From: Pseudoalteromonas sp. MMG010
GTDB lineage: Bacteria; Pseudomonadota; Gammaproteobacteria; Enterobacterales; Alteromonadaceae
Direction: 5' to 3'
Assembly: GCF_018100905.1 (NCBI RefSeq)
Contig: NZ_JAGJEG010000004.1
Location: 62,001 to 126,000 of the forward strand
Length of the DNA stretch: 64,000 nt
Within the stretch, counting starts at the first letter, position 1. The number at the start of each line of letters is the position of its first letter. Shown here piece by piece: positions 49,148 to 58,651 of this stretch. The notes below the pieces were generated by a model. That model searched no databases and was not told the DNA's origin. It was given only the letters and a program-made list of their open reading frames with translations. Made by a program: the position numbers and the translations under genes.

Positions 49148-49172
49148 TGGGGCCTCTACGGCCCCAACTTTA
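49148..49172 (+). terminator. intrinsic terminator after the chemotaxis receptor gene
   Basis: TGGGGCC and GGCCCCA form a 7-bp GC-rich stem around TCTAC, with a short AACTTTAT tail, 10 bases after the stop. Confidence 0.7.
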
Positions 49173-49417
49173 TAGCTAAAGACTGACCTTCATTATTAAT
49201 TTTAATCTCCCTCTCTGTTTTCCTGTAGTCTCAAAACTGATCCCTGTTAAGCTTTAAGTCATCAATTTTTAACTAAGCACTTCCCGATAACAAAATAACA
49301 GGTTATTTTGACTAACTTTAAGGCTGGTATAGATAAGGTCGTTAAATCTAACTTAATCTCGCAAATAACCTGACATTGTTATTATAAAAGTAATGTATAA
49401 AGATTTTATTTAGACAT
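49173..49417. other. intergenic region with a 20-bp palindrome
   Basis: No gene is supported in this 245-base AT-rich stretch between the chemotaxis receptor and the DUF3718 gene. It contains the near-perfect palindrome CAAAATAAC-AG-GTTATTTTG (49291-49310). A related AATAACCTG...GTTATT arrangement lies about 50 bases later. No T-run follows, so the role is unclear. Confidence 0.5.
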
Positions 49418-49444
49418 AAAAAAACCGCGTTCAACGCGGCTTTT
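49418..49444 (-). terminator. intrinsic terminator after the DUF3718 gene
   Basis: On the minus strand GCCGCGT and ACGCGGT bracket a TGA loop (CCGCGT/ACGCGG, 6 bp) and run directly into TTTTTTT, about 22 bases after the DUF3718 stop. Confidence 0.85.
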
Positions 49445-49466
49445 AAATTTGTTTTAACTGAAGCTA

Positions 49467-49841
49467 TTAAATACCAGCACGGTTTTTGATTACCGCAATT
49501 AAAGGAGAGCTTCCGAAGCCATTTGACTCAGCCCAAGACAGGTCTGCGCCGTCTTTTAGCGAGCTTTTAGATAAGTTTTTAACGATATACTCACCAGTAT
49601 CAACGGCATTACTAGCAACCGCATGACGTAATAAGTTATTTCCGTTACAAGCAATTGCATCATACACATTGCGTATTTTAATACGTGAGCTTTTTAATTT
49701 ACTACGTAAACGATTTTTATCGTTCGAAGCAATATATTCACATATTGAAACGGCTAATTGGTCATCAGCACTTGCAGGTGCTGTATAAACAAAAGAACCC
49801 GCTGCAATAGCGGAAATTAAAACAAGCTTAGATAAATTCAT
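49467..49841 (-). CDS. DUF3718 domain protein, exported
   Basis: A 124-residue protein with a signal peptide (KLVLISAIAAGSFVYTAPASA) and a DUF3718-like body. The two cysteines in SICEYIAS and DAIACNGNNLLRHA are arranged as in the family and probably form a disulfide in the periplasm. The function is unknown. It has its own terminator and stands alone between the chemotaxis receptor and folA. Confidence 0.78.
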   Translation of the reverse strand: MNLSKLVLISAIAAGSFVYTAPASADDQLAVSICEYIASNDKNRLRSKLKSSRIKIRNVYDAIACNGNNLLRHAVASNAVDTGEYIVKNLSKSSLKDGADLSWAESNGFGSSPLIAVIKNRAGI

Positions 49842-49922
49842 AGTAAAAACCCTTTGATACTTTAGTACTAAAACAAACTATGATAATTATACCAAGTGAT
49901 TAAGTTTTCCGCAATAATGTTA

Positions 49923-50411
49923 TTACCTTTTAGACAAAGTTACGAATTTATAACTAGGTAAAGTATCGTTATTACTCGTTACCTGTTGCTCATCGAGTGT
50001 TTTCCAATTAGCGACTGTCATATACTCAGGAAATTGAGTATCGCCAGCAACTTCTAAATCAATCAGGGTTAAGTATAAGCGATCTGCAATAGGTAAAAAC
50101 TGTTGATAGATATTCCCTCCCCCAATTATCATTATCTCCTCTACGTCAAAGACAAGCTCTAGCGCAGCCTCTGGCGAAGACACTGTTTCAATCCCTTCAC
50201 TTTGGTACTCACTATTACGCGTGATAATAATATTACGACGGTTAGGTAGAGGGCGACCAATAGATTCAAATGTCTTTCGTCCCATGATCACAGGCTTACC
50301 TGTTGTCACCTTTTTAAAATGCTGTAAATCAGCAGGCAGGTGCCATGGCATTTCATTATCAAGCCCTATAACTCGATTATTTGCCATGGCAGCTATCATT
50401 GAAATTATCAC
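49923..50411 (-). CDS. folA: dihydrofolate reductase
   Basis: A 162-residue DHFR that reduces dihydrofolate to tetrahydrofolate with NADPH and is the target of trimethoprim. It starts with MIISMIAAMANNRVIGLDNE, followed by MPWHLPADLQHFKKVT (with the active-site Asp), GRKTFESIGRPLPNRRNI and IGGGNIYQQFL (cofactor loop). Standard length and no resistance-type changes that I can recognise. A strong terminator separates it from obgE on the same strand. Confidence 0.96.
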   Translation of the reverse strand: MIISMIAAMANNRVIGLDNEMPWHLPADLQHFKKVTTGKPVIMGRKTFESIGRPLPNRRNIIITRNSEYQSEGIETVSSPEAALELVFDVEEIMIIGGGNIYQQFLPIADRLYLTLIDLEVAGDTQFPEYMTVANWKTLDEQQVTSNNDTLPSYKFVTLSKR

Positions 50412-50444
50412 ATCAATATCCTAATACTTTTATAGTAAACAAAG

Positions 50445-50468
50445 AAAAAGGAGCCAATGCTCCTTTTT
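50445..50468 (-). terminator. intrinsic terminator after obgE
   Basis: AAAAAGGAGC and GCTCCTTTTT form a perfect 10-bp stem with a 4-base loop. It can work on either strand; on the minus strand it lies 14 bases after the obgE stop and just before folA. Confidence 0.88.
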
Positions 50469-50482
50469 ATATATTAATTATA

Positions 50483-51643
<1,161 letters not shown>

Positions 51644-51732
51644 TCACTTTAGGGATTGGCTTTAATTTAACTATTATATACCCAAGCCAACAAAAATGCA
51701 GGCTTGGGTATATATTCAATAACTTGAAAACA

Positions 51733-51758
51733 AAAAACCCCGCAAAGGCGGGGTTTTT
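51733..51758 (-). terminator. intrinsic terminator after rpmA
   Basis: AAAAACCCCGC and GCGGGGTTTTT form an 11-bp stem around a 4-base loop, 16 bases after the rpmA stop. It is symmetric and T-rich on both sides, but only rpmA runs into it. Confidence 0.92.
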
Positions 51759-51773
51759 AAACTACCTTACTGA

Positions 51774-52031
51774 TTACTCAGCTACGATAGTTACGTATTT
51801 GCGGTTTAAAGGACCTTTTTGTTCAAATTGAACTTTACCATCTGCTTTTGCAAAGATAGTATGGTCTTTACCGATACCTACGTTTGTGCCAGGGTGGAAA
51901 CGAGTTCCACGTTGACGAACAATGATGCTACCCGCTAAAACTGATTCGCCACCAAAACGCTTAACACCTAGGCGTTTGCTTTCTGAATCGCGACCGTTAC
52001 GAGTACTACCAGCTGCTTTTTTATGTGCCAT
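51774..52031 (-). CDS. rpmA: 50S ribosomal protein L27
   Basis: An 85-residue L27: [20 protein letters not shown] at the N-terminus reaches the peptidyl transferase centre in the ribosome; [10 protein letters not shown] and [11 protein letters not shown] follow. The normal length and start. It lies 16 bases after rplU and ends in a strong terminator. Confidence 0.98.
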   Translation of the reverse strand: MAHKKAAGSTRNGRDSESKRLGVKRFGGESVLAGSIIVRQRGTRFHPGTNVGIGKDHTIFAKADGKVQFEQKGPLNRKYVTIVAE

Positions 52032-52047
52032 TTCTAAGTACCTCTAA

Positions 52048-52359
52048 TTAAGCGCTAATGCCAGTGATTTTAACTTCAGTGAACCATTGACGATGACCCA
52101 TCTGCTTACGAGAATGCTTACGGCGTCTAAATTTAACAACCTTAATTTTCTCACCGCGACCATGTGAAACAACCTCAGCTGTTACTTTACCACCGTTTAC
52201 GAACGGTACACCGATCTCAATTTTCTCACCATCAGCAACTAAAAGTACTGAATCAAATTCAACTGCCGCACCAGTTTCTACGTCTAATTTCTCAAGACGA
52301 ATCGTTTGACCTTCAGTCACACGATGCTGTTTACCACCACTTTGGAAAACCGCGTACAT
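52048..52359 (-). CDS. rplU: 50S ribosomal protein L21
   Basis: A 103-residue L21: [14 protein letters not shown] at the start, [13 protein letters not shown] and FTEVKITGI at the C-terminus. It binds 23S rRNA. The ATG at 52359 has GGAG 6 bases upstream and matches the universal L21 start; the longer frame to 52395 only reads the leader. First gene of the rplU-rpmA unit, preceded by a structured leader. Confidence 0.98.
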   Translation of the reverse strand: MYAVFQSGGKQHRVTEGQTIRLEKLDVETGAAVEFDSVLLVADGEKIEIGVPFVNGGKVTAEVVSHGRGEKIKVVKFRRRKHSRKQMGHRQWFTEVKITGISA

Positions 52360-52375
52360 AATTAACTCCGTCTGT

Positions 52376-52419
52376 GCGCCCTCAAATCGACGCAACTAAA
52401 ATATTCTTCGATAGGGCGC
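52376..52419 (-). promoter_or_regulatory. structured 5' leader of rplU
   Basis: On the minus strand GCGCCCT and AGGGCGC (7 bp) with inner ATCGA/TCGAT (5 bp, 3-base bulge on one side) form a long stem over 44 bases, ending 16 bases before the rplU ATG. The probable transcription start, 6-7 bases after the -10 box, falls at the base of the stem. This could be an L21 autoregulatory leader; that is inference. Confidence 0.55.
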
Positions 52420-52421
52420 GA

Positions 52422-52450
52422 AGTTTACGCTAATGCTTAAAAACTAGCAA
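52422..52450 (-). promoter_or_regulatory. probable sigma-70 promoter of rplU-rpmA
   Basis: TTGCTA (52445-52450) and TAAACT (52422-52427) are separated by 17 bases on the minus strand, 63 bases before the rplU ATG. Confidence 0.5.
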
Positions 52451-52759
52451 GCCCCATTTTTAATAAAATCAATAATAATTAGCTGCATTGAGAGCAATTC
52501 AATATTTGCAGTTATTTTATATTAAATTAGCCCGTTGCCAAGCGCTTTTTAGCAACTAAGTTAAAAATAAATAGACTTTACATCAGTAAAAGACAAATCA
52601 CTGTACATAATAAATATATTCGCCCTTAAATCAGTGGGCTGATGACATCAACTGCTCATTATTTAAACTCAAACTTGTATTTATAGTAATAAAATCTCAG
52701 TTAGAACATGTTTTTTAAAGGATTCGTCGTAAAATATCGAGCTAGGTCATTTTTTGTTG
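52451..52759. other. intergenic region between rplU and ispB
   Basis: About 300 AT-rich bases between the divergent rplU and ispB promoters. No open frame of useful length and no clear operator was seen. Confidence 0.5.
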
Positions 52760-52765
52760 TATAAT
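52760..52765 (+). promoter_or_regulatory. probable -10 box of the ispB promoter
   Basis: TATAAT, preceded by TG one base upstream, lies 38 bases before the ispB ATG. The -35 region (TCGAGC at 17 bp) is poor. Confidence 0.5.
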
Positions 52766-52803
52766 CGCTGGCGTTAACACACCTAAAACTGGCTCGGAGA
52801 TCA

Positions 52804-53775
52804 ATGGATATAAAAGCTATCCAGGCGTTAATCGAAAGCGATATGAATGACGTCAATCAACTTATACATGCACAAATGCAGTCTGATGTAGCGTTAGTGA
52901 ATCAACTTGGCTTATATATAGTTAACAGCGGCGGTAAACGCGTACGCCCAATGCTAGCTATTTTAGCGGCCAAAGCACTTGGTTATCAGGGCAAAGATCA
53001 TATTACCTTAGCGACTATCGTTGAGTTTATTCATACCGCGACCTTGTTACATGATGATGTCGTAGATGAGTCAAACTTACGCCGTGGTACACCAACAGCA
53101 AATGCCGAGTTTGGCAATGCCGCCAGTGTGTTAGTGGGTGACTTTATTTATACTCGCTCATTTCAATTAATGGTTGGCCTTGGGAAAATGCAAATAATGC
53201 AAGTTCTGGCTGATGCGACGAACGTTATTGCTGAAGGTGAAGTATTACAGTTGATGAATTGTAATGACCCTGACACCACTGAAGCAAGTTACATGCAGGT
53301 TATTTATTCTAAAACAGCCAAATTATTTGAAGCAGCCACCGGCCTTGCTGCTATTGTTACCGAAAAAGACGAAACGATTTTAAATGCCTTAAACCTGTAT
53401 GGTATGCATTTAGGTACCGCTTTTCAGTTAGTTGACGATGTACTAGATTACAGCGCTGATGCAAGTCAATTAGGTAAAAACATCGGTGATGATTTAGCTG
53501 AAGGTAAACCGACACTGCCACTCATTTATGCCATGCAACAAGGGAATGAACAACAAGTAAAGTTAATTCGTGATGCCATTGAGTATAGTAACGGCATGGA
53601 TCATTTAGATGATATCTTAGCAACCCTAGCACAAACTAATGCACTTGAGTTTACAATGAAAAAAGCAGAACAAGAGGCCGATAAAGCCATTGCTTGTTTA
53701 AACTTCCTTGAAGATTCTGACTATAAACAAGCGCTGATTAGTTTAGCGCGCATTGCGGTTGATAGAACCCACTAA
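52804..53775 (+). CDS. ispB: octaprenyl diphosphate synthase
   Basis: A 323-residue trans-prenyltransferase that makes the C40 side chain of ubiquinone and menaquinone. GGKRVRP (43-49), the first Asp-rich motif DDVVDE (84-89), and the second in QLVDDVLDY are intact. The small residues upstream of the first motif allow a long chain, so octaprenyl is favoured, as in neighbouring species, but chain length is not proved. GGAGATC precedes the ATG. Divergent from rplU, as in E. coli. Confidence 0.94.
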   Translation: MDIKAIQALIESDMNDVNQLIHAQMQSDVALVNQLGLYIVNSGGKRVRPMLAILAAKALGYQGKDHITLATIVEFIHTATLLHDDVVDESNLRRGTPTANAEFGNAASVLVGDFIYTRSFQLMVGLGKMQIMQVLADATNVIAEGEVLQLMNCNDPDTTEASYMQVIYSKTAKLFEAATGLAAIVTEKDETILNALNLYGMHLGTAFQLVDDVLDYSADASQLGKNIGDDLAEGKPTLPLIYAMQQGNEQQVKLIRDAIEYSNGMDHLDDILATLAQTNALEFTMKKAEQEADKAIACLNFLEDSDYKQALISLARIAVDRTH

Positions 53776-53905
53776 CAGCCCACTCCTCGCATTTTCAGTG
53801 CTTCATTATTTCCATGTTACTAATTTTAGCATTAGTGACATGGGTTAATTAAATCATCTCTCATCTTTAGTTTTTTTGACACAAAATAAAACATCACATT
53901 ATAAA

Positions 53906-53952
53906 AAATGGCGTGCTTTACTTTGTTATAACTAAAGTAAAGCACGCCATTT
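53906..53952. terminator. long bidirectional terminator between ispB and fabV
   Basis: Two perfect 19-base arms (starting AAATGGCGTGCTTTACTTT) surround a 9-base loop between the convergent genes. T-rich on both strands. Confidence 0.85.
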
Positions 53953-53996
53953 CATTTTATAAGCGCATACAGCGATTACCGCTAGCTAATAAACTA

Positions 53997-55190
53997 TTAG
54001 TCAATCATATTAGCGATAGGTTGCATTGGATTCACATCGCTGTCGTAATCAACGCCATCAATACCAAAACCAAACAAACGTAAAAACTCATTATGATAAC
54101 CAACATAATCTGTTAGCTCATCTATCGAGTCAGTTTTTACACTATCCCACACGTGTTGAATACGCGATTGAACATCATCTTCAAGCTCTTTATAGTTTTG
54201 GAATAAGTGACCACCGTCATCAAAACGTGGATTATCACCATATAAATTCTCAGTAAATAAACCGTGAATTTGCTCAATAGTGCCCTCATACGTACCATCT
54301 TGCTTCATTACTTTAAACAAAGCAGAGATATACAATGGCATTATTGGGATAGCAGAGCTTGCCTGAGTAACCACCGCATTTAATGATGACACGTACGCTT
54401 GGCCATTTAAGTCAGCTGTCGCCGCTTTAATTGCTACTGTTGCACGGTCTAAATCTTCTTTTGCTTTACCAATTGTTGCGTGACCATAAATAGGCCAGGT
54501 TAATTCTTTTCCAATATAGGTATAAGCACTTGTTTTAAAGTTTTCAGCAAGCACACCGGCTTCTTTAAGTGCATCAATCCACATTTCCCAATCTTCACCA
54601 CCCATTACTTTAATCGTATTGTCGATATCATCTTGGGTTGCAGCTTCAACGGTAATTTCGTCAATTTCACGTTTTGATGTATTTAAGTTTTTAGTGGTAA
54701 CTGAGTTACCAATCGGCTTAAGCGTAGAAGAATATACTTCACCGGTGTTTGGATCGGTTCTACGAGGAGATGCTAAGCTATAAATAACACAGTCTATTTT
54801 TCCTAGCTCTGCTTTAATGGTCTCAATTGCTTTTTGTTTTATTTCATTAGAAAACGCATCGCCATTGATGTTTTTAGACCAAATTCCAGCATCATCCGCA
54901 GCAGCCTGAAATGCAGCAGTATTATACCAACCCGCTGAACCTGTTTTACGTTCAGTCCCTTCTTTTTCAAAGAAAATACCTAATGTTTTAGCACCACCAC
55001 CAAAAGCTGCGGTAATACGTGATGCCAAACCATAACCTGTAGATGCACCAATAACGAGCACATTTTTAGGGGCATTTTTTAATGTACCTTGCTGTTTAAC
55101 ATAGTTAATTTGCTCTTGTACATGTTCTGCACAACCTACAGGGTGAGCATTTGTGCAGATAAATCCACGAATTTTAGGCTTAATGACCAT
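53997..55190 (-). CDS. fabV: trans-2-enoyl-ACP/CoA reductase FabV
   Basis: A 397-residue NADH-dependent enoyl reductase for the last step of fatty acid elongation. The N-terminal MVIKPKIRGFICTNAHPVGC is the FabV signature; the nucleotide-binding loop is IGASTGYGLASR, and the catalytic Tyr-X8-Lys occurs in PIYGHATIGKAKED. FabV is insensitive to triclosan in other bacteria, unlike FabI. AGGATG precedes the ATG. A FadR-like palindrome lies 60-75 bases upstream. Confidence 0.96.
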   Translation of the reverse strand: MVIKPKIRGFICTNAHPVGCAEHVQEQINYVKQQGTLKNAPKNVLVIGASTGYGLASRITAAFGGGAKTLGIFFEKEGTERKTGSAGWYNTAAFQAAADDAGIWSKNINGDAFSNEIKQKAIETIKAELGKIDCVIYSLASPRRTDPNTGEVYSSTLKPIGNSVTTKNLNTSKREIDEITVEAATQDDIDNTIKVMGGEDWEMWIDALKEAGVLAENFKTSAYTYIGKELTWPIYGHATIGKAKEDLDRATVAIKAATADLNGQAYVSSLNAVVTQASSAIPIMPLYISALFKVMKQDGTYEGTIEQIHGLFTENLYGDNPRFDDGGHLFQNYKELEDDVQSRIQHVWDSVKTDSIDELTDYVGYHNEFLRLFGFGIDGVDYDSDVNPMQPIANMID

Positions 55191-55250
55191 TGATCATCCT
55201 ATATCTTTTACTATAAAAATTAGCGCTAGTTTAAAGGCTAATACTAAAAA

Positions 55251-55267
55251 CACTGATCTGATCAGTT
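55251..55267. promoter_or_regulatory. FadR-like palindrome upstream of fabV
   Basis: ACTGATC-T-GATCAGT is a perfect 7+7 palindrome. With flanks it reads AACTGATCAGATCAGTG on the minus strand, which differs from the FadR consensus (AACTGGTCNGACCAGTT) by two symmetric changes and one end base. It lies 62-77 bases before the fabV ATG and just past the bolA stop. Confidence 0.4.
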
Positions 55268-55280
55268 TAACATACACCCA

Positions 55281-55586
55281 TTAACTGATTTTCGAACCAC
55301 CTAAACAGGTTGGAGATGCAGGCGCTTGCCCTTCTTGCTGTGCATATTCGTCAGGCGTGTAAGTATGTATCGCTAAAGCATGAATATGATGTGCTAGTTC
55401 ATCTTTTAATATTTCGTTTACTAAACGATGGCGCTGTAATAAACGCTTACCAGTAAACTCTTCACTAACAATAATCACTTTAAAATGAGAGTCAATTCCG
55501 CGGCTATGCATATGGCTTTCATTTATGACATTTAAATGCTTGCATGCAATTGCATCACCTAACTTTTGTTCAATCTGTTGTTGCAT
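55281..55586 (-). CDS. bolA: BolA family protein
   Basis: A 101-residue BolA: a class II KH-like fold with VIIVSEEFTGKRLLQRHRLV, then HALAIHTYTPDEY, which contains the conserved histidine that helps coordinate a Fe-S cluster with monothiol glutaredoxin. In E. coli BolA also acts as a morphology and stress regulator. Ends in a CLGGSKIS tail longer than E. coli's. It lies between the fabV upstream region and the alkB homologue, on the same strand as both. Confidence 0.92.
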   Translation of the reverse strand: MQQQIEQKLGDAIACKHLNVINESHMHSRGIDSHFKVIIVSEEFTGKRLLQRHRLVNEILKDELAHHIHALAIHTYTPDEYAQQEGQAPASPTCLGGSKIS

Positions 55587-55646
55587 CGATATTAAACTGT
55601 ATTGCTAATTAATACGTTAACTATAACAAGTAAGTGAATAAATTGG

Positions 55647-56246
55647 CTACATCCGTGACGGTAAAATATACCTAAAGGTTAAACTTATCCGTGGATGTAG
55701 TAACGCTGTTTGCTTAGCAATAGCATGCTGATAATCGCGCTGACTATATCCATGCATCAGCAACAAGCTACCACTTTGTAATTTAAAATTACTCACTTTG
55801 TTACTCGCTTTATGTTTTAATTTTATTGCTCGTTCTGCTCCTAGTGATATACAAGCAATACAAGGCTCAGGTCCAAGCTCTATTTCATCATCACTATGAA
55901 AACCCATGGTATCGTTACCATCTCGATAATAATTCACCAGTAACGAATTAAATGGCCGGTTTAAACTGTTTTCAAGTCGGCGTTTTAAAGCAAGCAAAAT
56001 ATTATCCCAAACTTCAACTCGCAAAGAAGTTTGAGAGTAACCATAATTAATAGCGTTATCACTGAAAAAGCATTGCAACCTGGGGATCGGTGCTGTTTTG
56101 CCATAAACGTGAGTTGAGGGTTGCTGCCAATTGAGATTTTTCTGTAAATAGTAAAATAAATTGAGACTTTTCTGCGCACTTATTGCTTTTGGTTGATAAG
56201 AAAAGCCATTTGGTAACAGTTGGGGGTTGGCGTTTGGGCGTTGCAT
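55647..56246 (-). CDS. AlkB-like Fe(II)/2-oxoglutarate dioxygenase
   Basis: A 199-residue dioxygenase, closer in layout to human ALKBH2/3 than to E. coli AlkB. Iron ligands are seen in GFHSDDE (HxD) and QHAI; RISLTFR holds the 2-oxoglutarate-binding arginines; NYYRDGNDTMG is the substrate-lid motif. It should repair 1-methyladenine and 3-methylcytosine in DNA or RNA by oxidative demethylation. Single gene, divergent from rlmG with 41 bases between starts. Confidence 0.9.
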   Translation of the reverse strand: MQRPNANPQLLPNGFSYQPKAISAQKSLNLFYYLQKNLNWQQPSTHVYGKTAPIPRLQCFFSDNAINYGYSQTSLRVEVWDNILLALKRRLENSLNRPFNSLLVNYYRDGNDTMGFHSDDEIELGPEPCIACISLGAERAIKLKHKASNKVSNFKLQSGSLLLMHGYSQRDYQHAIAKQTALLHPRISLTFRYILPSRM

Positions 56247-56287
56247 GTTAGAATTTACCTACATTAGATTACTGAACCAAAACTATT

Positions 56288-57430
56288 ATGACAACACAAG
56301 CAAAGCTCGGTGACAAAACCTTTACCTTAGAGCGTTTTCCTTTAGATCAAAAAAACCGTAGCCTACAAGCTTGGGATTCTGGTGATGAGTACCTTATTAA
56401 CTATATAAATGAACACCACCCTGATTGTCGCTCGTTGCTCATTTTAAACGACAGCTTTGGTGCCCTGTCTTGTTACTTTAGTCAGTTAACTGTTTGTTCA
56501 GTCAACGACTCATATATTAGTCATCAAGCAGCAGCGTACAATATGCAAGAAAATAAGCTTTCTACTGCCAATTTCACACAGTTAGATAGTTTATCGTCGC
56601 TGCCTGAAAACGTCGATTTAGTACTGGTGAAAATACCACGTAATACCGGCTTTTTACAATTTCAGTTAAGTGAATTAAGCGAAATATTAGCACCCAACAC
56701 CCCGGTGATTGCTGCAGGTAAAACAAAAGAGATACACAATTCGACTATTAAAGCATTTGAGCGCTTTATTGGTGAAACAAAAACCAGTTTAGCGGTTAAA
56801 AAATCCCGCTTAATTATCAGCCAAGCTAAAGGCGGATATCAGTCAACCGACTTCCCTATAAACTGGGAACTTGAAGGCACTGATTTTAAAATTACTAATC
56901 ACGCGAATGTATTTTCGCGTGACTCATTAGATATAGGGGCTCGTTTCTTTTTTAATTACCTACCACAAACGCCTAAATCTAAAAGTATTATAGACTTAGG
57001 CTGTGGCAATGGCGTAGTCGGGTTAATGACATTATCGCGCTGCCCAAATGCAGCGGTTACATTTGTCGATGAATCATATATGGCTGTAGAATCAGCGCGC
57101 TTAAATGTAGAGCAAAATTTAGAATCTCGCTTTGATGATTGTCAATTTATTGAGAATGACTGTTTAACTGGCTTTGCTAAAAATAGTGTTGATATTGTGC
57201 TTTGTAATCCCCCTTTTCATCAAGCTCAAGCTGTAACTGATCACATTGCATGGCAAATGTTTAAACAAGCAAAGGATACATTAAAAGAAGGTGGTGAGCT
57301 GCGTATTATAGGTAATCGTCATTTAGACTATCACGATAAACTAAATCGTATGTTTGGAAACTGTAAATTATTGGGCTCAAATAAAAAGTTTGTCGTATTG
57401 AGCGCAACAAAAAATAGTGGAACGCTATAA
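56288..57430 (+). CDS. rlmG: 23S rRNA (guanine-1835-N2)-methyltransferase RlmG
   Basis: A 380-residue class I methyltransferase with a tandem N-terminal pseudo-domain, colinear with E. coli RlmG (378). It begins with LERFPLDQ and LQAWDSGDEYL; the second domain has ANVFSRDSLDIGARFF, the SAM motif DLGCGNGVVG and the catalytic CNPPFHQ. It methylates G1835 of 23S rRNA. Overlaps the upstream end of the yajG frame. Confidence 0.94.
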   Translation: MTTQAKLGDKTFTLERFPLDQKNRSLQAWDSGDEYLINYINEHHPDCRSLLILNDSFGALSCYFSQLTVCSVNDSYISHQAAAYNMQENKLSTANFTQLDSLSSLPENVDLVLVKIPRNTGFLQFQLSELSEILAPNTPVIAAGKTKEIHNSTIKAFERFIGETKTSLAVKKSRLIISQAKGGYQSTDFPINWELEGTDFKITNHANVFSRDSLDIGARFFFNYLPQTPKSKSIIDLGCGNGVVGLMTLSRCPNAAVTFVDESYMAVESARLNVEQNLESRFDDCQFIENDCLTGFAKNSVDIVLCNPPFHQAQAVTDHIAWQMFKQAKDTLKEGGELRIIGNRHLDYHDKLNRMFGNCKLLGSNKKFVVLSATKNSGTL

Positions 57431-57431
57431 A

Positions 57432-57998
57432 ATGAACATGTTGAAAATAGGTATTTACTGCACTTTATTAATGACACTAACCGCTTGCAGTGCCCCCCAA
57501 AATCAAGTTATTTTTAATCCAGTGTATAAAAACGCACAGGTGAGTAATATTAACGCCAGCGTAAGTACCAGTGTTATTGATTTACGTGGTGACAATAGTA
57601 CGCTAAAGATTATTAACGATAAGCAAACGAAAACAATTGCGAGTCAAGGTGTTGCTGATTCGGTAAAAAGTATCCTCGACAGTGCCCTTAGCCGTAACGG
57701 CGCTAGGGTCTCAAATCGTGCAACAACTCGTTTTGAGCTTGATATAAATACGCTGCAGAGTGTTGTAACAGAAAAGCTAATGAGCCATACCAGCCATGCT
57801 AACACGGCTTTTACAGTGCGTATTATTCGTGCAAATAGCAATTTTAGTAAAACATATTCGGGGACTGCCAATTTAGAAGGCCCATTAAGTCACGATAGAG
57901 CTAAAATCGAAGGCCAACTAAATAAGCTAACCGAGCAGCTTATTACGCGTATCGTTTCTGATCCTGAATTAATTACATTTTTAGAAGGCACCCCATGA
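57432..57998 (+). CDS. yajG: YajG family lipoprotein
   Basis: A 188-residue lipoprotein: lipobox MTLTACS and a mature YajG-type domain (ASVSTSVIDLRGDNS, LSRNGARVSNRATTRFELDI). In E. coli yajG is next to ampG and bolA, as in this window. The function is unknown; it should be in the outer membrane. ATG at 57432 is taken because GGAA lies 9 bases upstream; the ATG two codons later is nearly equivalent. The 3' end overlaps the isomerase start by 4 bases. Confidence 0.87.
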   Translation: MNMLKIGIYCTLLMTLTACSAPQNQVIFNPVYKNAQVSNINASVSTSVIDLRGDNSTLKIINDKQTKTIASQGVADSVKSILDSALSRNGARVSNRATTRFELDINTLQSVVTEKLMSHTSHANTAFTVRIIRANSNFSKTYSGTANLEGPLSHDRAKIEGQLNKLTEQLITRIVSDPELITFLEGTP

Positions 57999-58615
57999 AA
58001 AAAATAATACTCTTCACTCTTTGTACATTAATAAGTCACTCAATTTTTGCGGCTCAAGAAGGCCGCTTTGTACAAAAAGATAATATCTTCCCCCAGGTTG
58101 AAATAGTCACCTCTCTTGGCAATATAGTGGTTGAATTAGACCGCTCAAAAGCCCCTATTACCGTTAATAACTTTCTTACTTATGTGATGGATAAAAGCTA
58201 TCAAGGCAGTGTATTTCACCGCGTTGAACGCGATGTAGAGAATGACCGTGATTTTGTTATTCAAGGAGGAGGATACGATAAAGATTACGATGGTTTACAT
58301 GAAAATGATCCTATTTTTAACGAAAGCGGAAACGGCCTTAAAAATGATATGTATAGTATCGCAATGGCTTATCAAGATAGAGAGCCGCATACAGGTACCC
58401 GTCAATTCTTTTTTAACATGGAAAATAACGACCATTTAAACCCAGGCCGAGAATGGGGGTTTGCTGTATTTGGAAATGTAATGGATGGCTATGACACATT
58501 AGACAAAATAATGGCCGTTAAAACAGGATTTAACGAAAAAATTGGTTATGACTTTGTCCCCGTAGATCCGGTTGTAATACTAAATATAAAAGTACTGGCA
58601 CATACACCATTATAA
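57995..58615 (+). CDS. exported cyclophilin-type peptidyl-prolyl isomerase
   Basis: A 206-residue periplasmic cyclophilin: signal peptide (IILFTLCTLISHSIFA), then TSLGNIVVELDRSKAP, FHRV, FVIQGGGYD, ESGNGLKNDMYSIAMA and QFFFNMENN, the standard active-site blocks. The catalytic arginine is in FHRV. It would speed proline isomerisation in envelope proteins. An ATGA overlap links it to yajG, and ampG follows after 36 bases. Confidence 0.9.
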   Translation: MKKIILFTLCTLISHSIFAAQEGRFVQKDNIFPQVEIVTSLGNIVVELDRSKAPITVNNFLTYVMDKSYQGSVFHRVERDVENDRDFVIQGGGYDKDYDGLHENDPIFNESGNGLKNDMYSIAMAYQDREPHTGTRQFFFNMENNDHLNPGREWGFAVFGNVMDGYDTLDKIMAVKTGFNEKIGYDFVPVDPVVILNIKVLAHTPL

Positions 58616-58651
58616 TCAACAAATTTAAATACATTAGCCACTGAAGGCCCT

